Assembly (NCBI RefSeq): GCF_001905125.1
Contig: NZ_LWLE01000034.1
Coordinates: 509,734 to 573,733, forward strand
Source of the DNA: Streptomyces sp. TSRI0281
GTDB lineage: Bacteria > Actinomycetota > Actinomycetes > Streptomycetales > Streptomycetaceae
Direction: 5' to 3'
DNA length: 64,000 nt
Shown here in pieces: positions 1-7,972 of this stretch. Made by a program: the position numbers and the translations under genes. How positions within the stretch are numbered: position 1 is the first letter of the stretch; each line of letters begins with the position of its first letter. Below the pieces are notes generated by a model. The model was given only the letters and a program-made list of their open reading frames with translations, made no database searches and was not told where the DNA came from.

Positions 1-268
1 CCGCCTGGGCGATCGCGTCCCACCAGCCCTCGTGCCGCAGGGTCCCGCCCGTGGTGAGCAGGACGTCGATACCGGGGGTGGCCGGGCTTTCGGCGTGCAC
101 CACCTGGCCGTCGGCGAGGTAGAGCGTGCCGCGATCGCGCAGCAGGGCGCCGGTGGCCCGTTCGGCGGCGAGGCGCTGGAGCATCGGGGAGAGCACGGTG
201 CCCGGTCCGGTGTCCTCCCCGGAGCCGGAGGGGGCTGTGGCACCGGAGGCGGTCGCCCCGGCACTCAT
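1..268 (-). CDS. N-terminal part of a probable regulatory protein, cut by window edge
   Basis: The reading frame starts with ATG at 268 and runs off the left edge, so only about 89 residues are visible. After a Ser/Ala/Gly-rich first 25 residues comes a compact region (LQRLAAERATGALLRD, then GTLYLADGQVVHAES) that resembles the start of DUF4388-type or similar 'reads a ligand or signal then regulates' domains found in actinobacterial regulators. Its ATG overlaps the TGA of the upstream roadblock-like gene by 4 nt (ATGA at 265-268), so the two are probably translationally coupled and work together. The assignment to a regulator is inference; the C-terminal part that would show a DNA-binding or output domain is missing. 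Confidence 0.6.
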   Translation of the reverse strand, partial: MSAGATASGATAPSGSGEDTGPGTVLSPMLQRLAAERATGALLRDRGTLYLADGQVVHAESPATPGIDVLLTTGGTLRHEGWWDAIAQA

Positions 269-678
269 GCCAGGACCATCCGCTCGGCCATCTCGCCGAG
301 CCGGATCCGGGCGAGGGCGAGGTTGCCCTGCGTACGGTCCAGCCAGAGATGCAGGAAGACGCTGCTGTCGAACGCCGTCTCGACGAACCGGAGGATGTGG
401 TACCCGGCGCGGGTGGTGATGATGACGTCCTCGACCGGGGTGCCCGGCGATCCCGACGGCTGCACGGGGCCGTCCTGCGACGGGAGGAGAGCGAAGGCGG
501 GCTGCTCGGCCGCCATTCTCGCCACCTCGGCCGTCTCGGCGGCGGTGGCCTCGTGATCGCCGTTGGGCGAGTCGCCGATGGTGCCGAGGGCGAGACCGCT
601 CGTCCAGTCGACCACCGCGGCACCGCGGGCGCCGGGCAGCCTCATGACTTCGAGCAGGCACTCGTCGATTCCGGGCAC
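265..678 (-). CDS. Roadblock/LC7-like small protein
   Basis: A 137-residue protein with a GTG start at 678, chosen because GGGAGGGG lies about 8 nt upstream and because the sequence before it (reachable from an ATG at 825) is not protein-like. The fold pattern is that of roadblock proteins: a helix with LLEVMRLPGARGAAVVDWTSG, a Gly/Asn turn, a long central helix (AAETAEVARMA), then strands EDVIITTRAGYHILR and SVFLHLWLDRTQGNLALARI. In Streptomyces such proteins act with small GTPases or partner regulators. It is coupled by a 4-nt overlap to the partial gene at 1-268. No enzymatic residues are expected. Family call moderately sure, role unknown. Confidence 0.65.
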   Translation of the reverse strand: MPGIDECLLEVMRLPGARGAAVVDWTSGLALGTIGDSPNGDHEATAAETAEVARMAAEQPAFALLPSQDGPVQPSGSPGTPVEDVIITTRAGYHILRFVETAFDSSVFLHLWLDRTQGNLALARIRLGEMAERMVLA

Positions 679-920
679 ACGCACTCCCCTCCCGGCATGG
701 CGTTCGGCTGTGACCCCGAGGCTACGCAACGTATTTACGGCAGGCGGAGGTTCCGGCATTTTCGCTTGGTACATGCGCCGGTGCGTATATAGGGGCGTAC
801 GACCGGCGCGTGGGAGCGTGCGCATAGGCGTGCGAGGGGAGCGTGTGAGCAGGCGTGCGGAGGAGACCGCGAGACCGCAGCGGGGTCGGCCGGTGACCGG
901 AGCCGCGCACGGGACAGCCC

Positions 921-2031
921 TCAGGGGGTCTTCTCGCGGGCCGTCATCACCACCTTGTTGACGGCCCGGAGGCCGATGCCGATCAGCAGCAGGACCCCGG
1001 CCCGGACGTAGACGTCCGCGTCCCGGTCGGCGAGCGGGCTCGCCAGGATCAGGGCCGTGATCGCGCCGAGTACGGGCAGCGCCGTCGGCGTACGGAAGTG
1101 CCGGTGGTCCACGGGGTCCCGGCGCAGGACGAGGACGGCGATGTTGACGACAGCGAAGACGCAGAGCAGCAGGAACGAGGTCGTGTCGCCGAGCCCCTCG
1201 ATCTCACCGGTGGAGACCAGCCCGACGGCGAGCACGGAGACGAGGAGGATGCCGGCCCAGGGGGTGCGCCGCCGGGGCAGGACGCGGCCCATGGCGCGCG
1301 GCAGGATGCGTTCGTCGGCCATGCCGTAGCAGAGCCGCGAGGCCATCATGATGTTGATCAGCGCGGAGTTGGTCACGGCGAACAGCGCGATCAGCGCGAA
1401 GAGCCGGGGGCGGGAAGTCGATGCCGCCCGCCTTCACGACTTCGAGGAGCGGGCCGCTCGACTGCTCCAGGGTGCGGTGGTCGACCAGCAGCGAGGAGAC
1501 CAGGGCGACCAGGAGGTAGAGGGTGCCCGTCACGGCCGCGCCGATGAAGATGGCGCGCGGGAACGTACGGGCCGGGTCCTGGGTCTCCTCGGCCATGTTC
1601 ACCGAGTCCTCGAAGCCGACGAAGGCGCAGAAGCCGAGCGCGGTCGCGCCGAGGACCCCGGTGATCAGGGCGTATCCGGTGCCGCTCGCCTCGAACCCGG
1701 TCGGCCGGGAGGCTCGCCGTCGCCGTTCAGGACCGCGTACGCGCCGATCGACAGCATCACCAGCAGCCCGATGACCTCGACGGCCGTCAGGACGACGTTC
1801 GTCTTCACGGACTCCGCGACTCCGCGCAGGTTGAGCGCGGCGAGGATCAGGATGAACAGGATCGCGACCGGGGTGGGCGGCACAGCGGAGGTGAATTCGC
1901 CGAGGTAGTCGCCGCTGAAGGCGCGGGCCGCGGCGCTCGCGGACGACAGGCCCGAGCACATCACCATGAAGGCGACGACGAACGTCAGGAACGGGACCTT
2001 GAACGCCTTCTCCCGGCGGCGTGGCGCGCAC
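921..2031 (-). pseudogene. Decayed APC-family amino-acid permease
   Basis: Three consecutive pieces of one amino-acid/polyamine (APC) permease lie in different frames on the minus strand. The first piece (about 2030-1715) contains KAFKVPFLTFVVAFMVMCSG and NLRGVAESVKTNVV. The second (about 1715-1410) contains GFCAFVGFEDSVNMAEETQD, the APC signature area. The third (about 1410-921) contains MASRLCYGMADERILPRAMG and the last membrane segments, ending at a TGA at 921. One frame change falls near 1700-1716 and the other in a run of five C at about 1411-1416. The first 85 or so residues of a normal permease (the first three membrane spans) are absent: the homology ends at about 2031, directly against the hutU promoter. 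A single sequencing indel could explain one frameshift, but not both frameshifts plus the 5' truncation. It may once have imported histidine or urocanate for the neighbouring hut genes; that is inference. Confidence 0.8.
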
Positions 2032-2044
2032 CTGTTGACTATAA

Positions 2045-2071
2045 GTATTCAGACCTCCAGGATATGAATAC
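2045..2071 (+). promoter_or_regulatory. Palindromic operator candidate in front of hutU
   Basis: A perfect 7-bp inverted repeat, GTATTCA at 2045-2051 and TGAATAC at 2065-2071, with a 13-bp spacer, sits 30 nt upstream of the hutU start. A TTGACT hexamer at 2035-2040 could be a -35 element, placing the palindrome across the -10 and start region where a repressor would block transcription. The arms are AT-rich in a GC-rich setting, which supports function. The regulator is not in the window. Confidence 0.5.
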
Positions 2072-2100
2072 AGAATTCACAGTCGCGAGGAGGCATCCCC

Positions 2101-3771
2101 ATGTCAGGACCCCGCCCCGTACGGGCACCGCGCGGTACCGAACTGAGCGCCCTGGGATGGCAGCAGGAAGCCGCCCTGCGCATGTTGCAGAACAACCTCG
2201 ACCCCGAGGTCGCCGAGCACCCCGACAAGCTCGTCGTCTACGGCGGTACCGGGAAGGCGGCCCGCGACTGGCGCTCGTTCGACGCCATGGTCCGTACGCT
2301 GCGCACGCTCAAGCAGGACGAGACGATGCTCGTCCAGTCCGGGCGGCCGGTCGGCGTCATGCAGACCCACGAGTGGGCGCCGCGCGTCCTGATCGCCAAC
2401 TCCAATCTGGTGGGGGACTGGGCGAACTGGGAGGAGTTCCGCCGCCTGGAGGCGCTCGGGCTCACCATGTACGGCCAGATGACCGCCGGGTCGTGGATCT
2501 ACATCGGCACGCAGGGCATCCTCCAGGGCACGTACGAGACGTTCGCCGCCGTCGCCGCGAAGAAGTTCGGCGGAACGCTCGCCGGGACGATCACCCTGAC
2601 CGCCGGGCTCGGCGGCATGGGCGGCGCCCAGCCGCTCGCCGTCACCATGAACGACGGCGTCGCGATCTGTATCGACTGCGACCCGCGCGCCATCGAGCGC
2701 CGGATCGAGCACCGCTTCCTCGATGTGAGGGCCGACAGCCTGGAGCACGCCCTCCAGTTGGCCGTCGAGGCGCGCGACGCCCGGCGCCCGCTCTCCATCG
2801 GGCTGCTCGGCAACGCGGCGGAGCTGCTGCCCCGCATGCTCGCCGAGGGCGCCCCGGTCGACATCGTCACCGACCAGACCAGCGCGCACGACCCGCTGGC
2901 CTATCTGCCGCGCGGCGTCGACTTCGAGGACATGGCCTCGTACGCCGCCGAGAAGCCGGCCGACTTCACCCTGCGGGCGCGGGAGTCGATGGCAGCGCAC
3001 GTCGAGGCGATGGTCGGCTTCATGGACGCCGGGGCGGAGGTCTTCGATTACGGCAACTCCATCCGGGGCGAGGCCCAACTCGCCGGATACGAGCGGTCCT
3101 TCGACTTCCCGGGCTTCGTGCCCGCGTACATCCGGCCGCTCTTCTGCGAGGGCAGGGGGCCGTTCCGCTGGGCGGCGCTGTCCGGCGAGGCGTCCGACAT
3201 CCGCAAGACGGACAAGGCGATCCTGGAGCTCTTCCCGGAGAACGAGTCCCTGCACCGCTGGATCAAGATGGCCGGCGAGCGGGTCCAGTTCCAGGGGCTC
3301 CCGGCGCGCATCTGCTGGCTCGGCCAGGGCGAGCGCGACAAGGCGGGCGACATGTTCAACGACATGGTCGGCAACGGCACCCTCGCCGCGCCCCTCGCGA
3401 TCGGCCGCGACCACCTCGACTGCGGCTCGGTCGCCTCCCCGTACCGCGAGACGGAGGCCATGCTCGACGGCTCCGACGCGATCGCCGACTGGCCGCTGCT
3501 GAACGCCATGGTGAACGTCGCGTCCGGCGCCTCCTGGGTCTCCATTCACCACGGCGGCGGCGTCGGCATGGGCCGCTCCCTCCACGCGGGCCAGGTCTCC
3601 GTCGCGGACGGCACGAAGCTCGCGGGCGAGAAGATCCGCCGCGTGCTCACCAACGACCCCGGCATGGGCGTCATCCGGCACGTCGACGCGGGCTACGACA
3701 TCGCGGAGCGCGTGGCCGACGAGAAGGGCGTCCGCATCCCGATGCGCGAGGGTGGGGGCGAGGACGCGTGA
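2101..3771 (+). CDS. hutU: Urocanate hydratase
   Basis: A 556-residue cytosolic enzyme, the normal length for urocanase, that hydrates urocanate to 4-imidazolone-5-propionate in histidine catabolism. The start ATG follows GAGGAGG by 8 nt. Family landmarks are present: YGGTGKAARDW near residue 48, MQTHEWAPRVLIANSNLVG, the NAD-binding glycine cluster GLGGMGGAQPLA at about residue 177-188, the FDYGNSIRGEAQLAGY segment near residue 315, and the catalytic region PARICWLGQGERDKAG with FNDMVGNGTLAAPLAIGRDH around residues 400-440. It is first in an operon with the M20 amidohydrolase, hutF and hutI; its TGA overlaps the GTG of the next gene (GTGA). A histidine ammonia-lyase gene (hutH) is not in the window. 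Confidence 0.97.
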   Translation: MSGPRPVRAPRGTELSALGWQQEAALRMLQNNLDPEVAEHPDKLVVYGGTGKAARDWRSFDAMVRTLRTLKQDETMLVQSGRPVGVMQTHEWAPRVLIANSNLVGDWANWEEFRRLEALGLTMYGQMTAGSWIYIGTQGILQGTYETFAAVAAKKFGGTLAGTITLTAGLGGMGGAQPLAVTMNDGVAICIDCDPRAIERRIEHRFLDVRADSLEHALQLAVEARDARRPLSIGLLGNAAELLPRMLAEGAPVDIVTDQTSAHDPLAYLPRGVDFEDMASYAAEKPADFTLRARESMAAHVEAMVGFMDAGAEVFDYGNSIRGEAQLAGYERSFDFPGFVPAYIRPLFCEGRGPFRWAALSGEASDIRKTDKAILELFPENESLHRWIKMAGERVQFQGLPARICWLGQGERDKAGDMFNDMVGNGTLAAPLAIGRDHLDCGSVASPYRETEAMLDGSDAIADWPLLNAMVNVASGASWVSIHHGGGVGMGRSLHAGQVSVADGTKLAGEKIRRVLTNDPGMGVIRHVDAGYDIAERVADEKGVRIPMREGGGEDA

Positions 3772-5195
3772 GCGACCTCCGGGGCGACGATTCCCCCTCA
3801 CCCGTCCCGCCTCACCCGCGGACCTCACCCGCCTCACCGACCTCACCGGCTTCGTCCGCCTCACCGACCTCACCGGTCTCGTCTGCCTCACCGACCTCAC
3901 CGACTTCGTCTGCCTCACCGGTCCCGTCCGCTTCGTCCTCCTTCTCGTCCGCCTCGTTCACCGAGATGTGGGCCGAGCTCGCGCCCCTCGGGCGGGACTC
4001 CGGCAGCGGCGGATACCGGCGGTACGCCTGGTCCGGGGCGGACGCCGACTGCCGGGCCTGGTTCCGGCAGCAGGCCGAGGCCCGCGGGCTCACCCATGAG
4101 GTCGACCGCAACGGCAACCAGTGGGCCTGGCTCGGCGACCCCCTGGCCGGTGACGCCGTCGTCACCGGCTCGCACCTCGACTCCGTACCGGACGGGGGCG
4201 CCTTCGACGGCCCCCTCGGCGTCGTCTCCTCCTTCGCCGCGCTCGATGAGCTCCGCCGCAGGGGAGCCCGGCTCGTCCGGCCGCTGGCCATCACCAACTT
4301 CGGTGACGAGGAGGGCGCCCGCTTCGGCCTCGCCTGCGTCGGCTCCCGGCTCACCGCCGGACGGCTGACCGCGCAGGACGCCCACCGGCTCCGCGACGCG
4401 GACGGCATCACCCTCCCGCAGGCCATGGAGGCCGCCGGATACGACCCCGAGGCCATCGGTCCCGATCCGGAACGCCTCGCCCGCGTCGGAGCGTTCGTCG
4501 AACTCCACGTCGAACAGGGACGCGCCCTCGACCTCAGCGGTGACCAGGTCGGGATCGCCTCCGCCATCTGGCCCCACGGGCGCTGGAGGTTCGACTTCCG
4601 GGGCGAGGCCAACCATGCGGGCACCACCCGCCTCGTCGACCGGCGCGACCCCATGCTCACGTACGCCGAGACCGTGCTGGCCGCCCGCCGCGAGGCGGAA
4701 CTGACCGGCGCCCTCGCCACCTTCGGCAAGATCGCGGTCGAGCCCAACGGGGTCAACGCCATCCCCTCCCTCGTACGCGGCTGGCTCGACTCGCGCGCCG
4801 CCGACCAGGCCACCCTCGACGCCGTCGTCACCGGCATCGAGCGCGCCGCCCGGGAGCACGCCGAACGGGCCGGGATCGATCTCGATGTCGTACGGGAGTC
4901 CTTCACGCCCGTGGTGGAGTTCGAGCACGCCCTGCGCGACGAGCTCTCCAAGATCCTCGAAGGCGGTCGCGGAGCGCGGGGCGGCGCCGGTGACACGGGG
5001 CGCGCCGTACCCGTCCTCGGCACCGGCGCGGGACACGACGCGGGTATTTTGTCCGCTTCGGTACCTACCGCCATGCTGTTCGTACGGAACCCCACCGGAA
5101 TCTCGCACTCGCCGGCCGAGCACGCCGCCGAGGACGACTGCGTGGCCGGGGTGATCGCACTCGCCGACGTACTGGAAGGTCTCGCGTGCAGCTGA
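3768..5195 (+). CDS. M20 amidohydrolase, allantoate/N-carbamoyl type, in the hut operon
   Basis: A 475-residue metallohydrolase of the allantoate amidohydrolase / N-carbamoyl-amino-acid hydrolase family. Metal-site residues are visible: H136 and D147 (GSHLDSVPDGGAFDGPLG), the glutamate pair E181-E182 (GDEEGARFG), H247 (ELHVEQG) and H423 (GAGHDAGIL). The GEANHAGTT segment near residue 280 is the family's substrate and dimer loop. The GTG start overlaps the hutU stop by 4 nt; an in-frame ATG at 3966 (residue 67) marks where homology begins. Residues about 12-62 are an unusual Ser/Pro/Thr repeat (SPASPTSPASSASPTSP pattern) that makes this copy longer than the usual 410 or so residues. By position between hutU and hutF, I infer it releases formate from N-formylglutamate, replacing HutG; allantoate or carbamoyl substrates are alternatives. 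Confidence 0.85.
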   Translation: MSDLRGDDSPSPVPPHPRTSPASPTSPASSASPTSPVSSASPTSPTSSASPVPSASSSFSSASFTEMWAELAPLGRDSGSGGYRRYAWSGADADCRAWFRQQAEARGLTHEVDRNGNQWAWLGDPLAGDAVVTGSHLDSVPDGGAFDGPLGVVSSFAALDELRRRGARLVRPLAITNFGDEEGARFGLACVGSRLTAGRLTAQDAHRLRDADGITLPQAMEAAGYDPEAIGPDPERLARVGAFVELHVEQGRALDLSGDQVGIASAIWPHGRWRFDFRGEANHAGTTRLVDRRDPMLTYAETVLAARREAELTGALATFGKIAVEPNGVNAIPSLVRGWLDSRAADQATLDAVVTGIERAAREHAERAGIDLDVVRESFTPVVEFEHALRDELSKILEGGRGARGGAGDTGRAVPVLGTGAGHDAGILSASVPTAMLFVRNPTGISHSPAEHAAEDDCVAGVIALADVLEGLACS

Positions 5196-6553
5196 CAACG
5201 GAGCCCACCGGCAAGCCCGTCACCGCGACGTACTGGATGTCCCACGCCTGGCTCGGCACCCATGTCGAGCCGGGCGTCACCCTGGACGTCGCCGGGGACC
5301 GCATCGCCGGGGTCCGCACCGGCGTCGACACACCGCCGCCCGGCGCCACGGTGCTGCGCGGCCTGACGCTCCCCGGCCTCGCCAACACCCACTCGCACGC
5401 CTTCCACCGGGCCCTGCGCTCCACGGTCCAGGTGGGCTCCGGCACCTTCTGGACCTGGCGCGAGCTGATGTACCAGGCGGCCGCCCGGCTCACCCCCGAC
5501 ACCTACTTCGACCTCGCCCGTGCCACGTACGCCGAAATGGCCCTGGCCGGCATCACCTCCGTCGGCGAATTCCACTATCTGCACCACGCGCCCGGCGGCA
5601 CGCCCTACGACAACCCGAACGCGATGGGCGAGGCGCTCATCGCCGCCGCGGCCGAAGCGGGCATCCGCATCACCCTGCTGGACACCGCCTACCTCGCCGC
5701 CGGATTCGGCGAGAAGCCCAACCGGCACCAGCTGCGCTTCTCCGACACCACCGCCGATGCCTGGGCCGAGCGCGCCTCCCTCCTCAAGGGCGACGACCAC
5801 ACGCTGATCGGCGCCGCCATCCACTCCGTACGGGCCGTCCCGGCCCCGCAGCTGGCCACCGTCGCGGCCTGGGCCGAGCAACGGCAGGCCCCGCTCCACG
5901 TCCACCTCTCCGAGCAGACCGCGGAGAACGACGCCTGCCGCGCCGCCCACGGCCGTACCCCCACCCGGCTCCTCGCCGACCACGGGGTCCTCGGCCCGCG
6001 CACCACCGGGGTCCACAACACGCATCTCACCGAGGAGGACATCGGGCTGATCGGCTCCTCCGCCACCGGCACCTGCATGTGCCCCACCACCGAACGCGAC
6101 CTCGCCGACGGCATCGGTCCCGCCGCCGCCCTCCAGCGGGCGGGCTCGCCGCTCTCCCTGGGCAGCGACAGCCACGCCGTCATCGACCTCTTCGAAGAGG
6201 CCCGCGCGATGGAGCTCAACGAGCGCCTGCGCACCCATCGACGCGGCCACTGGACGGCGGCGGCCCTGCTCCGCGCCGCCTCCGCGGGCGGGCACACCGC
6301 ACTCGGCCGGCCGGACGCGGGCACCCTCGAACCCGGTGCGCCCGCCGACCTCACGACCATCGCCCTGGACTCCGTCAGAACAGCGGGGCCGGTGCCCCGG
6401 ATGGCAGCCGAAGCAGCCGTATTCGCCGCCTCCGCCGCTGATGTACGCCATACGGTCGTGGGGGGACGGCACATCGTCCGGGACGGTCTGCACACACGGA
6501 TCGAGGATGTCCCCGGAGCACTCGCCTCAGCCATCGCCGCCCTGCACGGCTGA
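5186..6553 (+). CDS. hutF: Formimidoylglutamate deiminase
   Basis: A 455-residue amidohydrolase-superfamily enzyme that converts N-formimidoyl-L-glutamate to N-formyl-L-glutamate and ammonia. Metal ligands follow the expected order: H69 and H71 (LANTHSHAFHRALR), H238 or H240 (LHVHLSEQ), and D328 in LGSDSHAVIDLFEEARAME, the HutF signature. The ATW-type opening (YWMSHAWLG) is typical. The GTG start at 5186 lies inside the end of the previous gene (10-nt overlap), so translation is probably coupled. It follows the M20 enzyme and precedes hutI, giving the five-step histidine route without the HutE/HutG branch. Confidence 0.93.
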   Translation: MQLTTEPTGKPVTATYWMSHAWLGTHVEPGVTLDVAGDRIAGVRTGVDTPPPGATVLRGLTLPGLANTHSHAFHRALRSTVQVGSGTFWTWRELMYQAAARLTPDTYFDLARATYAEMALAGITSVGEFHYLHHAPGGTPYDNPNAMGEALIAAAAEAGIRITLLDTAYLAAGFGEKPNRHQLRFSDTTADAWAERASLLKGDDHTLIGAAIHSVRAVPAPQLATVAAWAEQRQAPLHVHLSEQTAENDACRAAHGRTPTRLLADHGVLGPRTTGVHNTHLTEEDIGLIGSSATGTCMCPTTERDLADGIGPAAALQRAGSPLSLGSDSHAVIDLFEEARAMELNERLRTHRRGHWTAAALLRAASAGGHTALGRPDAGTLEPGAPADLTTIALDSVRTAGPVPRMAAEAAVFAASAADVRHTVVGGRHIVRDGLHTRIEDVPGALASAIAALHG

Positions 6554-6648
6554 GCCCCGAACCGCCGGAGCCACGGGAAACCCCCCAACCGCCGGAGCCA
6601 CCCGAACCGGCACAACCCAAGCCGGAACCCAAGGAGAACGGTCTCCAG

Positions 6649-7821
6649 ATGACGACGACCGCCATCACCAACATCGCCAGCCTGGTCACCAATGACCCCT
6701 CCCTCGGAAACGGGACCCCCCTGGGCCTGATCCGGGACGCGGCCGTCGTCATCGAGGGCGACCGCATCGTCTGGACCGGTGAATCAAGCAAAGCACCCGC
6801 CACTGACAACGCCCTCGACGCGGCCGGCCGAGCGGTGATCCCCGGCTTCGTCGACTCCCACTCCCACCTCCTCTTCGCGGGCGACCGCACCCAGGAGTTC
6901 AACGCCCGGATGTCGGGCCGCCCCTACACCGCGGGTGGCATCCGGACCACGGTCGCCGCCACCCGCGCGGCCTCCGACGACGAACTCTCCGCCAACGTCG
7001 CCCACTACCTCGCCGAGGCCCTGCGCCAGGGCACCACCACGTTCGAGACCAAGTCCGGCTACGGGCTCACCGTCGAGGACGAGGCCCGCGCCCTGCGCAT
7101 CGCCGCCCGCCACACCGACGAGGTCACCTATCTCGGCGCCCACGTCGTGCCCGCCGAATACGCCGACGACCCGGCCGGCTACGTCGACCTCGTCACCGGT
7201 CCGATGCTGAACGCCTGCGCCCCGCACGCCCGGTGGATCGACGTCTTCTGCGAGAAGGGCGCCTTCGACGGCGACCAGGCCCGCGCCATTCTCACCGCGG
7301 GCCGGGCCAGGGGCCTGCACCCCCGCATCCACGCCAATCAGCTGACGTACGGCCCCGGCGTCCAGCTCGCCGTCGAACTCGACGCCGCCTCCGCCGACCA
7401 CTGCACCCACCTCACCGACGCCGACATCGACGCCCTGGGACAGGGCGCCACGGTCGCCACCCTGCTCCCGGGCGCCGAGTTCTCCACCCGCGCGAGCTGG
7501 CCCGACGCCCGCCGACTCCTCGACGCGGGCGCGACCGTCGCGCTCTCCACGGACTGCAATCCGGGCTCGTCGTTCACCTCGTCCATGCCGTTCTGCATCG
7601 CGCTCGCCGTACGCGACATGGGCATGACCCCCGATGAAGCCCTCTGGTCCGCGACCGCGGGCGGCGCCGCCGCACTGCGCCGTACGGACATCGGCCGCAT
7701 CACGCCCGGCGCCCGCGCCGACCTCGTACTCCTGGACGCTCCCAGCCATGTCCACCTCGCCTACCGGCCGGGAGTTCCGCTGGTCGGCGCGGTGTGGCAG
7801 CGCGGCGAACGCACGGTCTGA
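6649..7821 (+). CDS. hutI: Imidazolonepropionase
   Basis: A 390-residue amidohydrolase that opens 4-imidazolone-5-propionate to formimidoylglutamate, the step between HutU and HutF. H71 and H73 (VDSHSHLLFAGDR) and the later metal-site segment LHPRIHANQLTYGPG are present, and STDCNPGSSFTSSMPF is the imidazolonepropionase signature with its metal-binding aspartate. AAGGAG lies 10 nt before the ATG. The 95-nt gap after hutF carries two copies of a short GCCGGAGCCAC element but no terminator, so the four genes probably form one transcript ending at the hairpin at 7901-7943. Confidence 0.96.
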   Translation: MTTTAITNIASLVTNDPSLGNGTPLGLIRDAAVVIEGDRIVWTGESSKAPATDNALDAAGRAVIPGFVDSHSHLLFAGDRTQEFNARMSGRPYTAGGIRTTVAATRAASDDELSANVAHYLAEALRQGTTTFETKSGYGLTVEDEARALRIAARHTDEVTYLGAHVVPAEYADDPAGYVDLVTGPMLNACAPHARWIDVFCEKGAFDGDQARAILTAGRARGLHPRIHANQLTYGPGVQLAVELDAASADHCTHLTDADIDALGQGATVATLLPGAEFSTRASWPDARRLLDAGATVALSTDCNPGSSFTSSMPFCIALAVRDMGMTPDEALWSATAGGAAALRRTDIGRITPGARADLVLLDAPSHVHLAYRPGVPLVGAVWQRGERTV

Positions 7822-7900
7822 CCGCGCGACGGGGCCGCGTGACGTTGGCCGCGCGACAAGGCACGTGACCGCTCTGCGGGCCGCGTGACGGGGCCGTACA

Positions 7901-7943
7901 TGCGGAAGGACCCGCGCCCATGGCTGGGGCAGGTCCTTCCGCA
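7901..7943. terminator. Hairpin between convergent hutI and sigma gene
   Basis: TGCGGAAGGACC (7901-7912) pairs perfectly with GGTCCTTCCGCA (7932-7943) around a 19-nt loop. It lies between the ends of hutI (+) and the sigma factor gene (-), so it can serve both strands. Confidence 0.8.
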
Positions 7944-7972
7944 AGTGATCTCCGGTGCCGGGGGCGGACCGG

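Noticed and set aside
3812..6493. An 893-residue open frame on the minus strand opposite the hut genes
   Set aside because: It has no ribosome site, an Arg/Gly/Ala-skewed composition from GC-rich antisense DNA, and lies opposite three clear enzyme genes.
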